A stretch of 64,000 nt of DNA, from contig NC_031468.1 of the NCBI RefSeq assembly GCF_000006565.2, positions 124,001 through 188,000 of the forward strand, given 5' to 3'. This document shows, piece after piece, positions 37,884-47,396 of this stretch (positions are counted from its first letter, which is position 1; every line of letters starts with the position of its first letter). The position numbers and the translations under genes are program-made. The notes below the pieces were generated by a model. The model searched no databases. It saw only the letters and a program-made list of their open reading frames with translations, and was not told the origin of the DNA. Source of the stretch: Toxoplasma gondii ME49. Its lineage: Eukaryota; Apicomplexa; Conoidasida; Eucoccidiorida; Sarcocystidae.

Positions 37884-39682
37884 GTTTTACCTCGCCTCCA
37901 CGTACATAAGATAGAAATAGAAATGTATTAATTAAGAGACAGATGTTGTGTTGCTGCGGGGCCAGATTTTCCTCACGCAGGATGAGACAAGTGGAGATAT
38001 CTTTCTCGTTTTCTCTCTCGTTGTTTCTCAGTGTCCCGAGCAATCTGTCTATTCTCCATTCATCTGTCTATATCGATTTTTGTATCTTCGAAAAACGCCC
38101 ATGCCGACTTGGCCGACGTCGGTTGTTGATGCTTTACCGTCGAATCCCTCTGCTCGTAGTGTCTCCGCAGCCGTCGCGGCCGCTGCGCCGCCCCCGACGA
38201 GAACAAACGTTTCTGTGTTTTGTCCTCTTTTTTCTTTCGCGTAAACTCCACGAGCTCGAACAGGTACTTCGTCAGGGATCTGCGCCACTACACGCCCGTC
38301 CTTGATCTCCACCGGATACGTCGGAATGGCGCTCAGAGCCGGACCTAGGAAGAACTCGCAGACGGAGACGCGCTTGTCTCGCGTTCTTGTGGAAGAGAGA
38401 CAAGGAAACAAGCTCTGCCTCCACTCTGGCGGGAGCAGCAACGCGAGACGGCACTCGACTGCGCGTGCATGCGCACCGTGACGTCTCCATGAATTTCGAG
38501 AAATTTGAAGTTCGAGCGAGGACATACGTGGTGAGAAGGCCTGTAAACGAAAAACGAGTGGAAAATGACTCACCGTTGACGCATTTTCCAGTTTCAAGGT
38601 CGAACTCAGCGTCGTGGAGAGGACAGGTGACAGTTCGCTTCGCCGTGAGAACGCCTGAGGAGGAAAGGAGGAAACGAGAAGAAGGAGAAGTAAAAACGGC
38701 ACAAGAAGCGAAACGCACACAAGCCATCGACGTCGAGAGAGAGACGAAAGCGAGGAAGAAAAACGCTCCGAAGGAGCGCCGATCACGCCAGAAAAGGGAA
38801 GAGAAAGACAGACAGGGAAGAAAGCAAAAGAGAAAGAGAGAAAAAGAAAAGAGCACAGAGCGAACGAAAAACAACGAACGGAAAGAAAGAGAAGCAAACA
38901 GTACCTTTGGAGAGAGACGCGCTGTAGTGACTGCAGCTGGCTCCAGTGCAGTAGAAGGTCCCGTCGGCAGTTCGTGACAGAAGAACTTTGTCTTTTCCTG
39001 AAAGAAACAGAGGGAGAGAGACGAAAAGCGAACGCGTTGGAGAGACAAGGACGCCTCTTTCGCAGTTGCACATCCGCTCGCCGAAGAAGCGTCTGTCAAA
39101 GAAAAAAGCGAATGAGGTCACCACAGTCTCCGAAAACGAGGAGACACTCTCGTAGCACTCTGCTCTCATTTGTGAAACGCACTCTCTTCCTTGCTCCCCA
39201 CTGTTCTCGTCCACTCCTGCTCCCCCTCTCTCTCTTCCTTTTTCTGATGTCTTTTCGTTTTCCCCTTGTCTCTCTATCTCTCTCTCACCGCCGTTGACGG
39301 CGAGCTCGTAGAGTCCACCTCGCTGAAAATCTTCGGCAGCACCCAGGTCGGTCGCCGTTCTTTTTTCTGCGCATGCAGCGACGCGTGGGCAGCGTCCGAA
39401 GGCACGAGAGAAAACCGGAGAGCCGCCGAGTTTCCTTCCCTCTGTGCGGGAGTTGCCTTCACCTACAGCAACGGAGACAGCACCGGCGGCGAGAGCCGCA
39501 GCGCAGAGTCCTTTCGTCCAGAACATCCTCTCACTCTTCTGCTCCCGCGTCTGCGTCGGAGAGACAGAGACAGCAACCGGCAGACCTTGGAGACCAGAAG
39601 AAAGGAGGGGAGAGGAGGAGGAAAGGTGAGAGAAGGCTCTCTGGGCGACGCGTCGCCAGGCCTGGCTCCGGAGGCTTGCCAT
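32062..39682 (-). CDS. AIFM3-type Rieske / pyridine nucleotide-disulfide oxidoreductase
   Basis: Predicted NAD(P)H-dependent flavoprotein with an N-terminal [2Fe-2S] Rieske domain. Exons (minus): 39682-39289, 38997-38905, 38654-38574, 38344-38138, 37526-37440, 37200-37064, 36532-36293, 35935-35823, 35186-35019, 34514-34450, 33550-33415, 33050-32954, 32462-32325, 32100-32062. All phases agree and give 664 residues. The Arg/Ser-rich start MASLRSQAWRRVAQRAF suggests a mitochondrial presequence, and a second hydrophobic stretch follows (about 58-75). Rieske ligands are C153-S-H155 and C173-P-L-H176. Then come the first FAD-binding glycines (VLVGGGAAAATA, 237-248), LLLCTGSEARRL, the NAD motif IGSSFVGVE (387-395) and the second FAD motif VFVAGDIAAYPY (514-525). 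IRVEHWAVAMQQG and FFWSMIFGK are typical AIF/AIFM3 C-terminal features. Domain order matches AIFM3; a ferredoxin-reductase-like reaction is inferred and the electron acceptor is unknown. Confidence 0.93.
36711..36745. repeat. (TA)n microsatellite
   Basis: Two adjacent TA runs in the AIFM3-type gene intron 36533-37063. Confidence 0.88.
37686..37884. repeat. Two (TA)n microsatellites
   Basis: TA runs at about 37687-37713 and 37848-37882 within the AIFM3-type gene intron 37527-38137. Confidence 0.9.
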
Positions 39683-41016
39683 GGTGGTGTTTAGGAGGGG
39701 ATTCAGGGGAACTCTGGAGAATTTGAAAACGGAGGAAAAGAGGATGATTCAAAATTCCTGCAGCGTAGACGACGCAGCTGAAACACCGGGCCGTGAGCAT
39801 GCGTTGAGAGAACCGGCACCGTCGGGGACACCGCGCGGAGGTTCGGCGACGGCGCGAGAAGACGCGTTTCTCCTCTCCTGGATGAGAGAGAAAGGACTTT
39901 TGGAGAAATCAGGAAGAAAGGAACCTTTCGTCCAAGTTGAAACTCACGAAAATGCCACGGGAGCCGCGCCCGCTGAAGAAAACGACAAAGCAAGGAGGCA
40001 GGCAAATCACAGATCCTCCGGGGTGGACTCGAAAGGGAAAAGTGAGCGCGAGACAGAACTGTATGCAGTGGAGATTTCGAAACCGACTTTCTTCTCAGCC
40101 TTTTCAGAGATGCAGAGCATTTGAAGAGAAAGACAAAGAATCGAACGGCCCTCCTCCGAGTCTCTCCAGCTGCGCCGTTTTTTTCTCTCGGTGCCCGGAC
40201 GCGCTGCGGTGTTCGCTGGACTTTGATCCTCTCAACAAGAGAGAGAGGGAACACACTGTAAAGGCGCGGCCCATGCCTGAGACAGGAAGAAGAGAGAAAG
40301 GAAACTGGAGATCGGGACGGAGATCGAGGCGTCTTTTTATCTGCTTTTTTTTGCGATACATCTTCAGTCCAACTTCCGCGTCGGCGAGGAAGCGGAAAAA
40401 CCGGAGACTCGCCTGTCTCCTGTGTCTTGTTCTAAAAAACTGTGCATGCGCAGCGCACCCGGGAGATCGCCAGTCGCAAGACAGAAAAGACGCTTTTCTG
40501 CTCTTTCTCGCTCTTCGCGCAGAAGGCAATGTTCTCCCCAGGTTTCATCCACTTCGACGACGAGGTTGTCTCTCCTCCTCCGTAAAAGGAATCGGGAAGC
40601 CCGTTGTGTGTCTCCTGTCGCACAGCCCCGGCCTCGCCTGGAGTAGATATCTCCGTTTCCTCGCGCCGATTTCGTCTTGTTTTCTCTTCCTCTTCTTCTC
40701 TTCTTCTCTTCCTCGAAGCGCCTTACGCAGATTCTTGGTCCGAAGAACTCGCGAGCGCAATTCTCAGTATTTCCGCAGTCGCCACTACGACTGCGGCTAC
40801 GAAGCCGTAGACCTCGCTCTCTCCCTCAATTCTTCCTCTCTGTGCTCTCGTCGTCTCGGTCTTTCCTTCTCTCGCGTCTGAAGAGACGACGCAGCAGAAG
40901 GAGTTCCTCTGCTCGCGCATGCGTCTCTCCAGAGAGTCGATGTCTGCTGCAGGCACCGAGGTCTTAACTTCCTCAGAGGCGTCTCCACCTCTGTGTGTCT
41001 CGGGAGATCGGCCGCC
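39683..41016. promoter_or_regulatory. Shared divergent promoter region of AIFM3-type and RF1 genes
   Basis: About 1.33 kb separates the two start codons, which point away from each other, so both promoters lie here. The sequence is rich in pyrimidine tracts and GAGA/CTCT runs, with no TATA box and no TA microsatellite. A 314-codon open frame on the plus strand (39937-40881) crosses it but looks like low-complexity leader. Both neighbours are predicted organelle proteins. Confidence 0.6.
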
Positions 41017-41020
41017 ATGG
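41011..41020 (+). promoter_or_regulatory. Strong Kozak context at RF1 start
   Basis: gccgccATGg gives an ideal eukaryotic initiation context and fixes the RF1 start at 41017. The signal peptide begins immediately after it. Confidence 0.7.
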
Positions 41021-42922
41021 GCCGTCTCTCTCTCTCGTCTTTCTGCCTCTTGCGGACCAGCTGCTTTTTCGCGTTAGTTCTCTCCTTCGCTTCCGTCGTC
41101 GATGCTGCTTCCATCTCCTCTCTACACCCTAACAGACACACGTTCGCCTTCCGCTCAGCTCCATTCTCTTCTTTTGCTCCAAGTTGTCTTTTCTCTTCTT
41201 TTCGTCGTCCTTCTCCGGACCCACCTGTCTCTTCTCCTGCGCTTCTCTCCGCCTTTCTCTCTCCTGCTCCTTCCTCTCGCTTTCCTACCTGGAGAGGAGC
41301 AGAACGGAGGTCTGGATGTGACTTTGTTTCTTGCCGCTCTCCACATCGTCTGTTTCGTCCTCGTTCCCGCTGGCGCTCTACGTCTTCGCCATCTCCTTCC
41401 CTCTCTTCCTGTCTCTCGGAGTCTCTCTCTTCCTCTCTTGGTTCGTCTGTCTCCTCTGTGTCTGCCCTCAGTTCTCCTCGGTGTTCTTCTCTCTCGCTGG
41501 ATTTGCGTTTCTCTCCTTCGCCGCGTTCCCGTCACTTCGCTTCGCCTTTCTTCTCCGCTCCTCCGTCGACTGTCCCCCTGTCTCCTTTCTTCCCTTTGGC
41601 CCTCTGGTCCTGCAAGAATTCGCGGCCCTCTTCGCTCTCCTCTTTCTCCTTTGTGTCGGAGGCGAGACAGCGACGGAGACAGACGAGCAGAGCGGCCTCT
41701 CCCCCGGAGAAGACAGGTGAACACAGAGAAGAGCGACAGGAAAGGAAGGAGAGAAGAGCGAACGCGCAGAGAGAAGGACTACGTTCGACTTGGGGACGCG
41801 ATGACTTTTTTCTTCTTCCCAGTCTCCGGGAGCTGAGAGCTGCGGCCTCCGCTCTGCTCGCAGCTTCTGCGGGTGTTGAAGAGGGCACTTTGGGGCAAGC
41901 CGAGAGACCGGAGACGTCTGGAGCTGCGTCGTTCTGGACTCCGCAGAGCCGCCGAGGCTCACCCACAGAACTCCCGAAAAAAGTCATTTCTCTCTGTCAC
42001 CAGCTGCGCTCCTGGGAAGCAGCCAACGAGCACCTGGCGCATCTGGACGCGGAGCTCGGTGCACTTGAAGCCAGCAGAGCGAGAAGAAAGGACATCTCAC
42101 GAGAAGACGCAAACGGAGGGGAAGGCGTTCGAGACGGAGAGCTGGCAGGGAGAACGGACAAAGGTGACAGAGAGAAAGAGCAGCAGGAGGAAGAAGAGTT
42201 GAGTCTTCTGCTGCAACACGAACGCGAAGCGACGCAAGAGCGACTGAGAGAGGTGGAAGCGTCCATCGAGGTAAAGATCCAGACACAGCGCGACCTTCGA
42301 CTCACAGGGGGAATTGAACAACGCCCGTTTTTCCACTCTCGCCTTTCTAGCTGCGTTCCTTTCAACGAAGGCACCTCGAACGCCCTCACTCCCTGCGTTC
42401 GCCGCGTCGCTCCTTGCCTCGCGTTGTCGATGTTTGCTTTCTCCAGTGGGGACTCCTGCGGCTCGTTCCCTCGCAAAACGAGAGACGGAGAGAATCTGAC
42501 AGCGAGGAGAGAGGCGCAGGATTTCGCCGATGCAGACGCGCGTTTCTTGGTGCATTTCCGTGTATTTCCAGCTGTCGGCCGTTTCCTGTGTCGTGCTGCG
42601 CAGAAAACCGCTCTGTTGCCAGAGAAAGAATCACGGAATGAAAATGTCGCCATCGTGGAGATTCGCCCAGCTGCGGGAGGCGAGGAGGCCCAACTCTGGG
42701 CCACAGATCTAGCCGAAGTGAGAAACATGGGAAGAAGAAAGAAAACTCTCTTGCACAATCAAGAAATCTTCTTCTCTTCTTTCAAACATGCATGGCGACA
42801 CCCAATATCATCAACAAAATTTCGACTCCATCTCGCAACGCATGTAGCTCTCTATACTTATATCTATCTCTACGTAGATCTATCTTTACATATATCTATC
42901 TCTACATATATTTATATGCATT

Positions 42923-42953
<31 letters not shown>

Positions 42954-45900
42954 AGTGTTAAGGGGGCTACATCTATACTTCACGCATGGATACAGCAGTG
43001 TTTGTGTGACCATCCAGACAGAGCAACCTGCGTATGGATCTATATTGTAAAGGAGGACAGATGGTTGCTTTATGCATGGGTACGCAGGAATACGTGTGAG
43101 CAAGCCAGCGGAACGATATACACATGTATATATATATATATATATATTTTGTTGTGTATGTTTGAAGCTTTGCACGTGTTACGGAAAGGCGATAGAGATC
43201 GATCTTCGTGTGGATGTACTTCCCCAGCGTTGCGTGACTTTTGACGGTTCTTGCCTCCTTTGTTTTCTTGTCTTTCGTTATCGTGACGTTTCGGCGGTTT
43301 GCCATGTCCTCGCCGGCGTCAGTTGCCAGCCTTGCTCAGTCGACAGGCAGAATGTGACGCAAGCCGTTGCCCTGCCTGGTTCGACACAGTGGAGACCTGA
43401 GAGTGTATCCCCTTCCGAGGACGTCCTCCCTGAACTGTTCTTGCATTTCATCAAAGTTGCGCTGTTTCCGGAAACTCTTCTGACGAGCTACTGGTGCATG
43501 CACCGTTGCTGAAGAGTCCGACGACAGGACCGACAACGTCGTGCCGGCAGCGTACTTGAGTGGGGTGAGGAGACTGTCCCCTTTCTCCGTTGTCCTGTCT
43601 CGTTTGCTCTCTGGCCAGATGTACACGCGTTTCTTCACACTCCAGAAAGGCTGGAGGTTTTCGCAACTTCAGCTAGGCGGTCCGAACGCTGGCTCGCGGC
43701 CGCCGACGCAGCAGAGGCGAGAAGACGCGGTCTCTGGCAAGCGACGAGCGCATGCAAATTCCTCCGACTCTGCCGCGAAGGACGACGGAAGATCTGCTCT
43801 TTCCGGCGCTCTAGGAGGAGTGACTTGCATCGCCTTTCGAGTAGAGGGCCCAGGGGTGTACAGACAGCTGCTGAAGGAGAGTGGCGTCCACCGCGTTCAG
43901 CGCGTTCCGCGCACAGAGGCTCAGGTCAGGGTGAAGAAGGGAAAGGGAGCGAAGTCGGGTGGGTGCAGTTCCTCAGAAATCGAAAATACATTTCCGTACT
44001 CTCCAGCGACGCGCCGCCTTACGCCTTCAAGGCGAACGGGGGCGCCACCGCGCGGCTTCGTGAGAGAGAAAACGAGGAGAGCGACGCTGAGAGCCGAGAG
44101 GCTTAGATACCTCTTTTGGGCTGCGGAACTCGACGGTGGTCAAAGTGATCTTCGCGTCTTTCGAGTCATCGCATCTTGGTTTTGCATGCTGATTCCTCAA
44201 TTTCTTTCTTCTTGCTCTCTCTCTCTTCGTTCAGGGGAGAATCCACACCTCGACCGCGACAGTCGCGATCGTCGCCGAGCATGTAAGGACCGCGTCTTTG
44301 TCACCGCAGTAAAGTTCAGACAGGAAAAAGTCCGTTTCTCTCCTATGGTCTATCCGGCCTCCCGTTCTCGAGGTCTTCATTCTGCCTGCCTGAAGCGCGT
44401 TCGCTTTATTAACGCACCTCCGCATTTGTAACTTGTTCTTATTTGTCAGTCCTTTCCCAACTGACCCTCATTTTCCATATATATATATATATATATATAT
44501 GCATTATATTATATACTTGTATGTACGTATATATCTATATCTGTATATATATATATATATATATATGCATGATATTATATACTTGTATGTACGTATATAT
44601 ATATATATATATATGTATTCCATTCCAGATATATCTATGTATCTTCAGAGAAAGAGACAAACGAATCGCTACGTGTCTTTTCGATCTGTTTCTGCATGTG
44701 CGTCCGCTTTTGTCTCCGGTATGTCTCGCATCGTCATTTCCTCAGAATTTCCGAGGGGTGGAAATCAACGACGCAGACCTGGTTATTCGCACGGCGCGCT
44801 CCTCTGGTTGCGGCGGCCAGAACGTCAACAAGGTAATTTGCGTCACCTGTAGAAACGGATGCATTCCCCGGAGGGGAAGCCCCCCGTCTGACTCTCTTAA
44901 AATGCCTCTGTCCGGCTCCGAACGCTTCAGGGAAACTCGGAAGCGTACCATCGAAAACTGATTCTGTCTCACACTCAGTCATACGGCAGCTCTCTCGCAT
45001 GCGCATGCAAAGACATCTATATCTACATATCTACATATCTGCATTTTACATATATATATATATATATATAATTACAGATATAGATATAGATAGATATAGA
45101 TAGATGTATCTGCAGTTCTTTTTTGGTGTCTCGGGGAGGCGCGCGAGGCAGGGATTTGTAGCGCAGGTGAGGAGACCAGCCTTCTTGGAGACCGTCGCTT
45201 CCGGGCGTCTGTCAACGAACTGCACGCAGAGTGGGCAGGCGCGGCGCTTCGGGAGCGAGGCGCGTTTCCGTTCAAGAGTCAGGCGGAGGTCGAAGAGTCT
45301 GGAAAGCGTTCAACTGTGGGGAGCTTGCATGCGCGCATGTCTCTCAGGTCGAGACGGCAGTCGATCTGCTGCATGTTCCGACGGGCATTAGAGTCTTCTG
45401 TCAACAAGAGCGGACGCAGGCTGCTAACAAGAAGGTGAACGAGTCAGATCGGACCGGCCGGCCTTCCCGAGACAGGAAGAGAAGCACAGCGAACAGGAAG
45501 AAGATCAGACGGAAAGGATGGGGACAGCGAGGCCAACAGAAGAAGACCAGAAGGTGGAAAGAAGAGAAGGAAAGACAGGAGATGTCTGGGAAGCCGCGAG
45601 AGCGCGGGGAGTCTCAGAGGACGCTTTGTCTGAGTGTGTGCTTGGAGCGTGCAGGCTGCGAAGGCCGTTTTGCTAAAGAAGTTGGCCGCCCGCCACGAGG
45701 AGGAAGTCGTGCAACAAATGCGAGAAGAACGGCGAGACCAGGTAACAAACAGGTTTTCTTCTTCTCGAGTGCTCTTTCTTCCTCGTTTCCTTTCTTCAAT
45801 TGCCCTGCCTGTTTTTTTTCTCATTCCTTCTCCTTCCTCGCGTTGCTTCCCTATGGGTTTACGTCCCCGCCTTCTTCCTCTCGGCTCTCCTTTCCCTCGC

Positions 45901-46489
45901 GAAGTCTCTCTTCTTCTTTTTCTTTGTCTCGGTCTCTTCCTTTCTCGATTTGGACGCCGCATGCATTTCGGAACAATGAGGAAAGGAGACGCACACGGAG
46001 GAAAGCGAGGACGGCGATACGAAAACAAGAGGAGAGACGAAACAGAGCACAGTCAAAGAAAGGGAGAGTGAGGATAAGAAGCGAGACCTCAGCGAAGGAA
46101 GACCGAGAGAAGGAAAAACAGGAACAAGCACAGAAGCAGACGCACAACAGAAACAGAACACGCAGAGAGGAAGGAACGCATAAAGCAGAGCGAAGGAGTG
46201 CATGCGTCTCTCCCTCCCTCTTCTGCAGGTTAGCTCGGGGCTCCGAAGCGAACGCGTTCGGACGTACAACTTTCGCGACGGACGTGTGAACGAGCACCGC
46301 CTGACCGGCGGGGAAGGTCTCTTCTCGTTAAAATCCGTTTTGGAGGGGCAACTGCATGCGCTGCATGCGCGCCTAGATCGACAGGAAGCCGAGCAGCGTG
46401 TGCAGCAGATGGTCACCGAAGTCTCGGCACTCTTGAAGGCGAAGCGAGAAGAAGAAAATGCCGCGGACCAGAGGGTCAGAACGCGATAA
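41017..46489 (+). CDS. RF1: Peptide chain release factor 1, probably apicoplast
   Basis: Class I bacterial-type release factor: reads UAA/UAG and triggers peptidyl-tRNA hydrolysis. Exons 41017-42270, 42604-42717, 43619-43924, 44235-44282, 44746-44832, 45348-45434, 45655-45741, 46229-46489 give 747 residues; all introns are phase 0. The N-terminus is a signal peptide ([20 protein letters not shown]) followed by a Ser/Arg-rich, acid-poor leader of over 200 residues, the bipartite pattern of apicoplast proteins. Then come a coiled N-domain, [18 protein letters not shown], and [14 protein letters not shown] with tripeptide P553-R554-T555. [11 protein letters not shown] follows, then [11 protein letters not shown] with the catalytic GGQ (597-599) and [18 protein letters not shown]. 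The C-terminal [14 protein letters not shown] matches the RF1 family. The PxT tripeptide rather than SPF marks RF1, not RF2. Intron 1 is also open in frame, so a longer unspliced reading cannot be excluded. Mitochondrial targeting is the alternative. Confidence 0.93.
42928..43150. repeat. (TA)n microsatellites
   Basis: TA runs at about 42930-42956 and 43126-43148, both in RF1 intron 42718-43618. The upstream part of the same intron has TATCTA-type degenerate repeats (about 42855-42925). Confidence 0.88.
44476..44616. repeat. Three (TA)n runs with a duplicated spacer
   Basis: TA runs at about 44478-44502, 44541-44566 and 44596-44614, separated by two near-identical copies of a sequence containing atattatatacttgtatgta. 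All lie in RF1 intron 44283-44745 and suggest local tandem duplication. Confidence 0.85.
45030..45110. repeat. (TA)n and GATATA microsatellite
   Basis: TA run at about 45050-45072 followed by gatatagata-type units, in RF1 intron 44833-45347. Confidence 0.85.
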
Positions 46490-47396
46490 AACAGAACGCA
46501 GATAGAAACCACTGTGTCCAGGAAGAAGCCGAAGGAAGCCGGGGGGACAAGAAAGAGATGAAACGCGAACAGAATGAAGAGAGAACAGAAAAGAGGAAAG
46601 GAGAACAGCGAGAAGCAGCCAACAGAGGTCGGATGAGAGAGGAGAAGCTGCATGAGGAAAGAGGCACTGGAAGAAATGAGGAGGTAAAGAAGACGACCAG
46701 ATGGAGAGGAGGTTCAGTGAGAAACGACTAGAACAAAAGGACTCGCGGTGTTGAGTCTCGCTGAGAGGAAAGGAAATTCCAGGTCTGTGAGGCAGCAGCG
46801 CGTTCAGTTGTTGTTGACAACACAAAAAACGAAAACATTCAGCTACGTCACCACCTGCAAAACGCGATCTTTCGTCGTTTGCGTAGCCCACAGGTTCCTG
46901 TCTCTCCAGTGTTGCGTCGGCATCCGATTTGAAATCCGGCTGCGGAACAGAGGATCTATAGACGCATCTTCACAAGTGCATGTGAGCAAAACGCGTTCGC
47001 GTCGTACACACACCGTTCGAGGCCGGCTGTGACGGTGCCTGGCAAGCGGCCAAAGGCTATTAACGTTTTTTCACCTTCCTGCCAAGTCCTCCCCTTCCCC
47101 CGCTTTCCTCTTCTTTCTACACACGCCATTCTTCCCCACTGCGTCTACGCCTGTCGCGGCGAGGCGAAGAGATCGTTCCTCTAGTCCTCTATACGTCTCC
47201 GCCTGTCGAAGCAGAGACGGCGTTCCTCTTCTGCTCGTCTTTGCTTCCTCCACTCGAGCTATCGAATTCTGGACTTTGCGGAGCACCTGTACAGAGACGT
47301 TTACTGGCGAAGGAAGCGAAACACCGCTTATTTCCGTCTCTTGTCCTTCTGCTCTTTAAGGAAGAGAAGAGCTTCTTCCTGCTATGTCTCGAGTTT
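46490..47396. other. Convergent intergenic region (RF1 / IleRS 3' ends)
   Basis: About 900 bases between converging stop codons. A minus-strand frame at 47071-47286 follows an acceptor-like site just past the IleRS stop; it has no family match and is treated as 3' UTR. Nothing else is supported. Confidence 0.6.

Noticed and set aside
39937..40881. 314-codon plus-strand open frame upstream of RF1
   Set aside because: It begins at a non-ATG codon, is Arg/Ser low-complexity, has no family feature, and occupies the divergent promoter/5' UTR region with pyrimidine tracts.
47071..47286. Possible extra IleRS 3' exon on the minus strand
   Set aside because: Preceded by an acceptor-like site, but the upstream exon reaches a stop at 47397 right after a segment matching the family C-terminus; low-complexity Lys/Arg/Glu composition.
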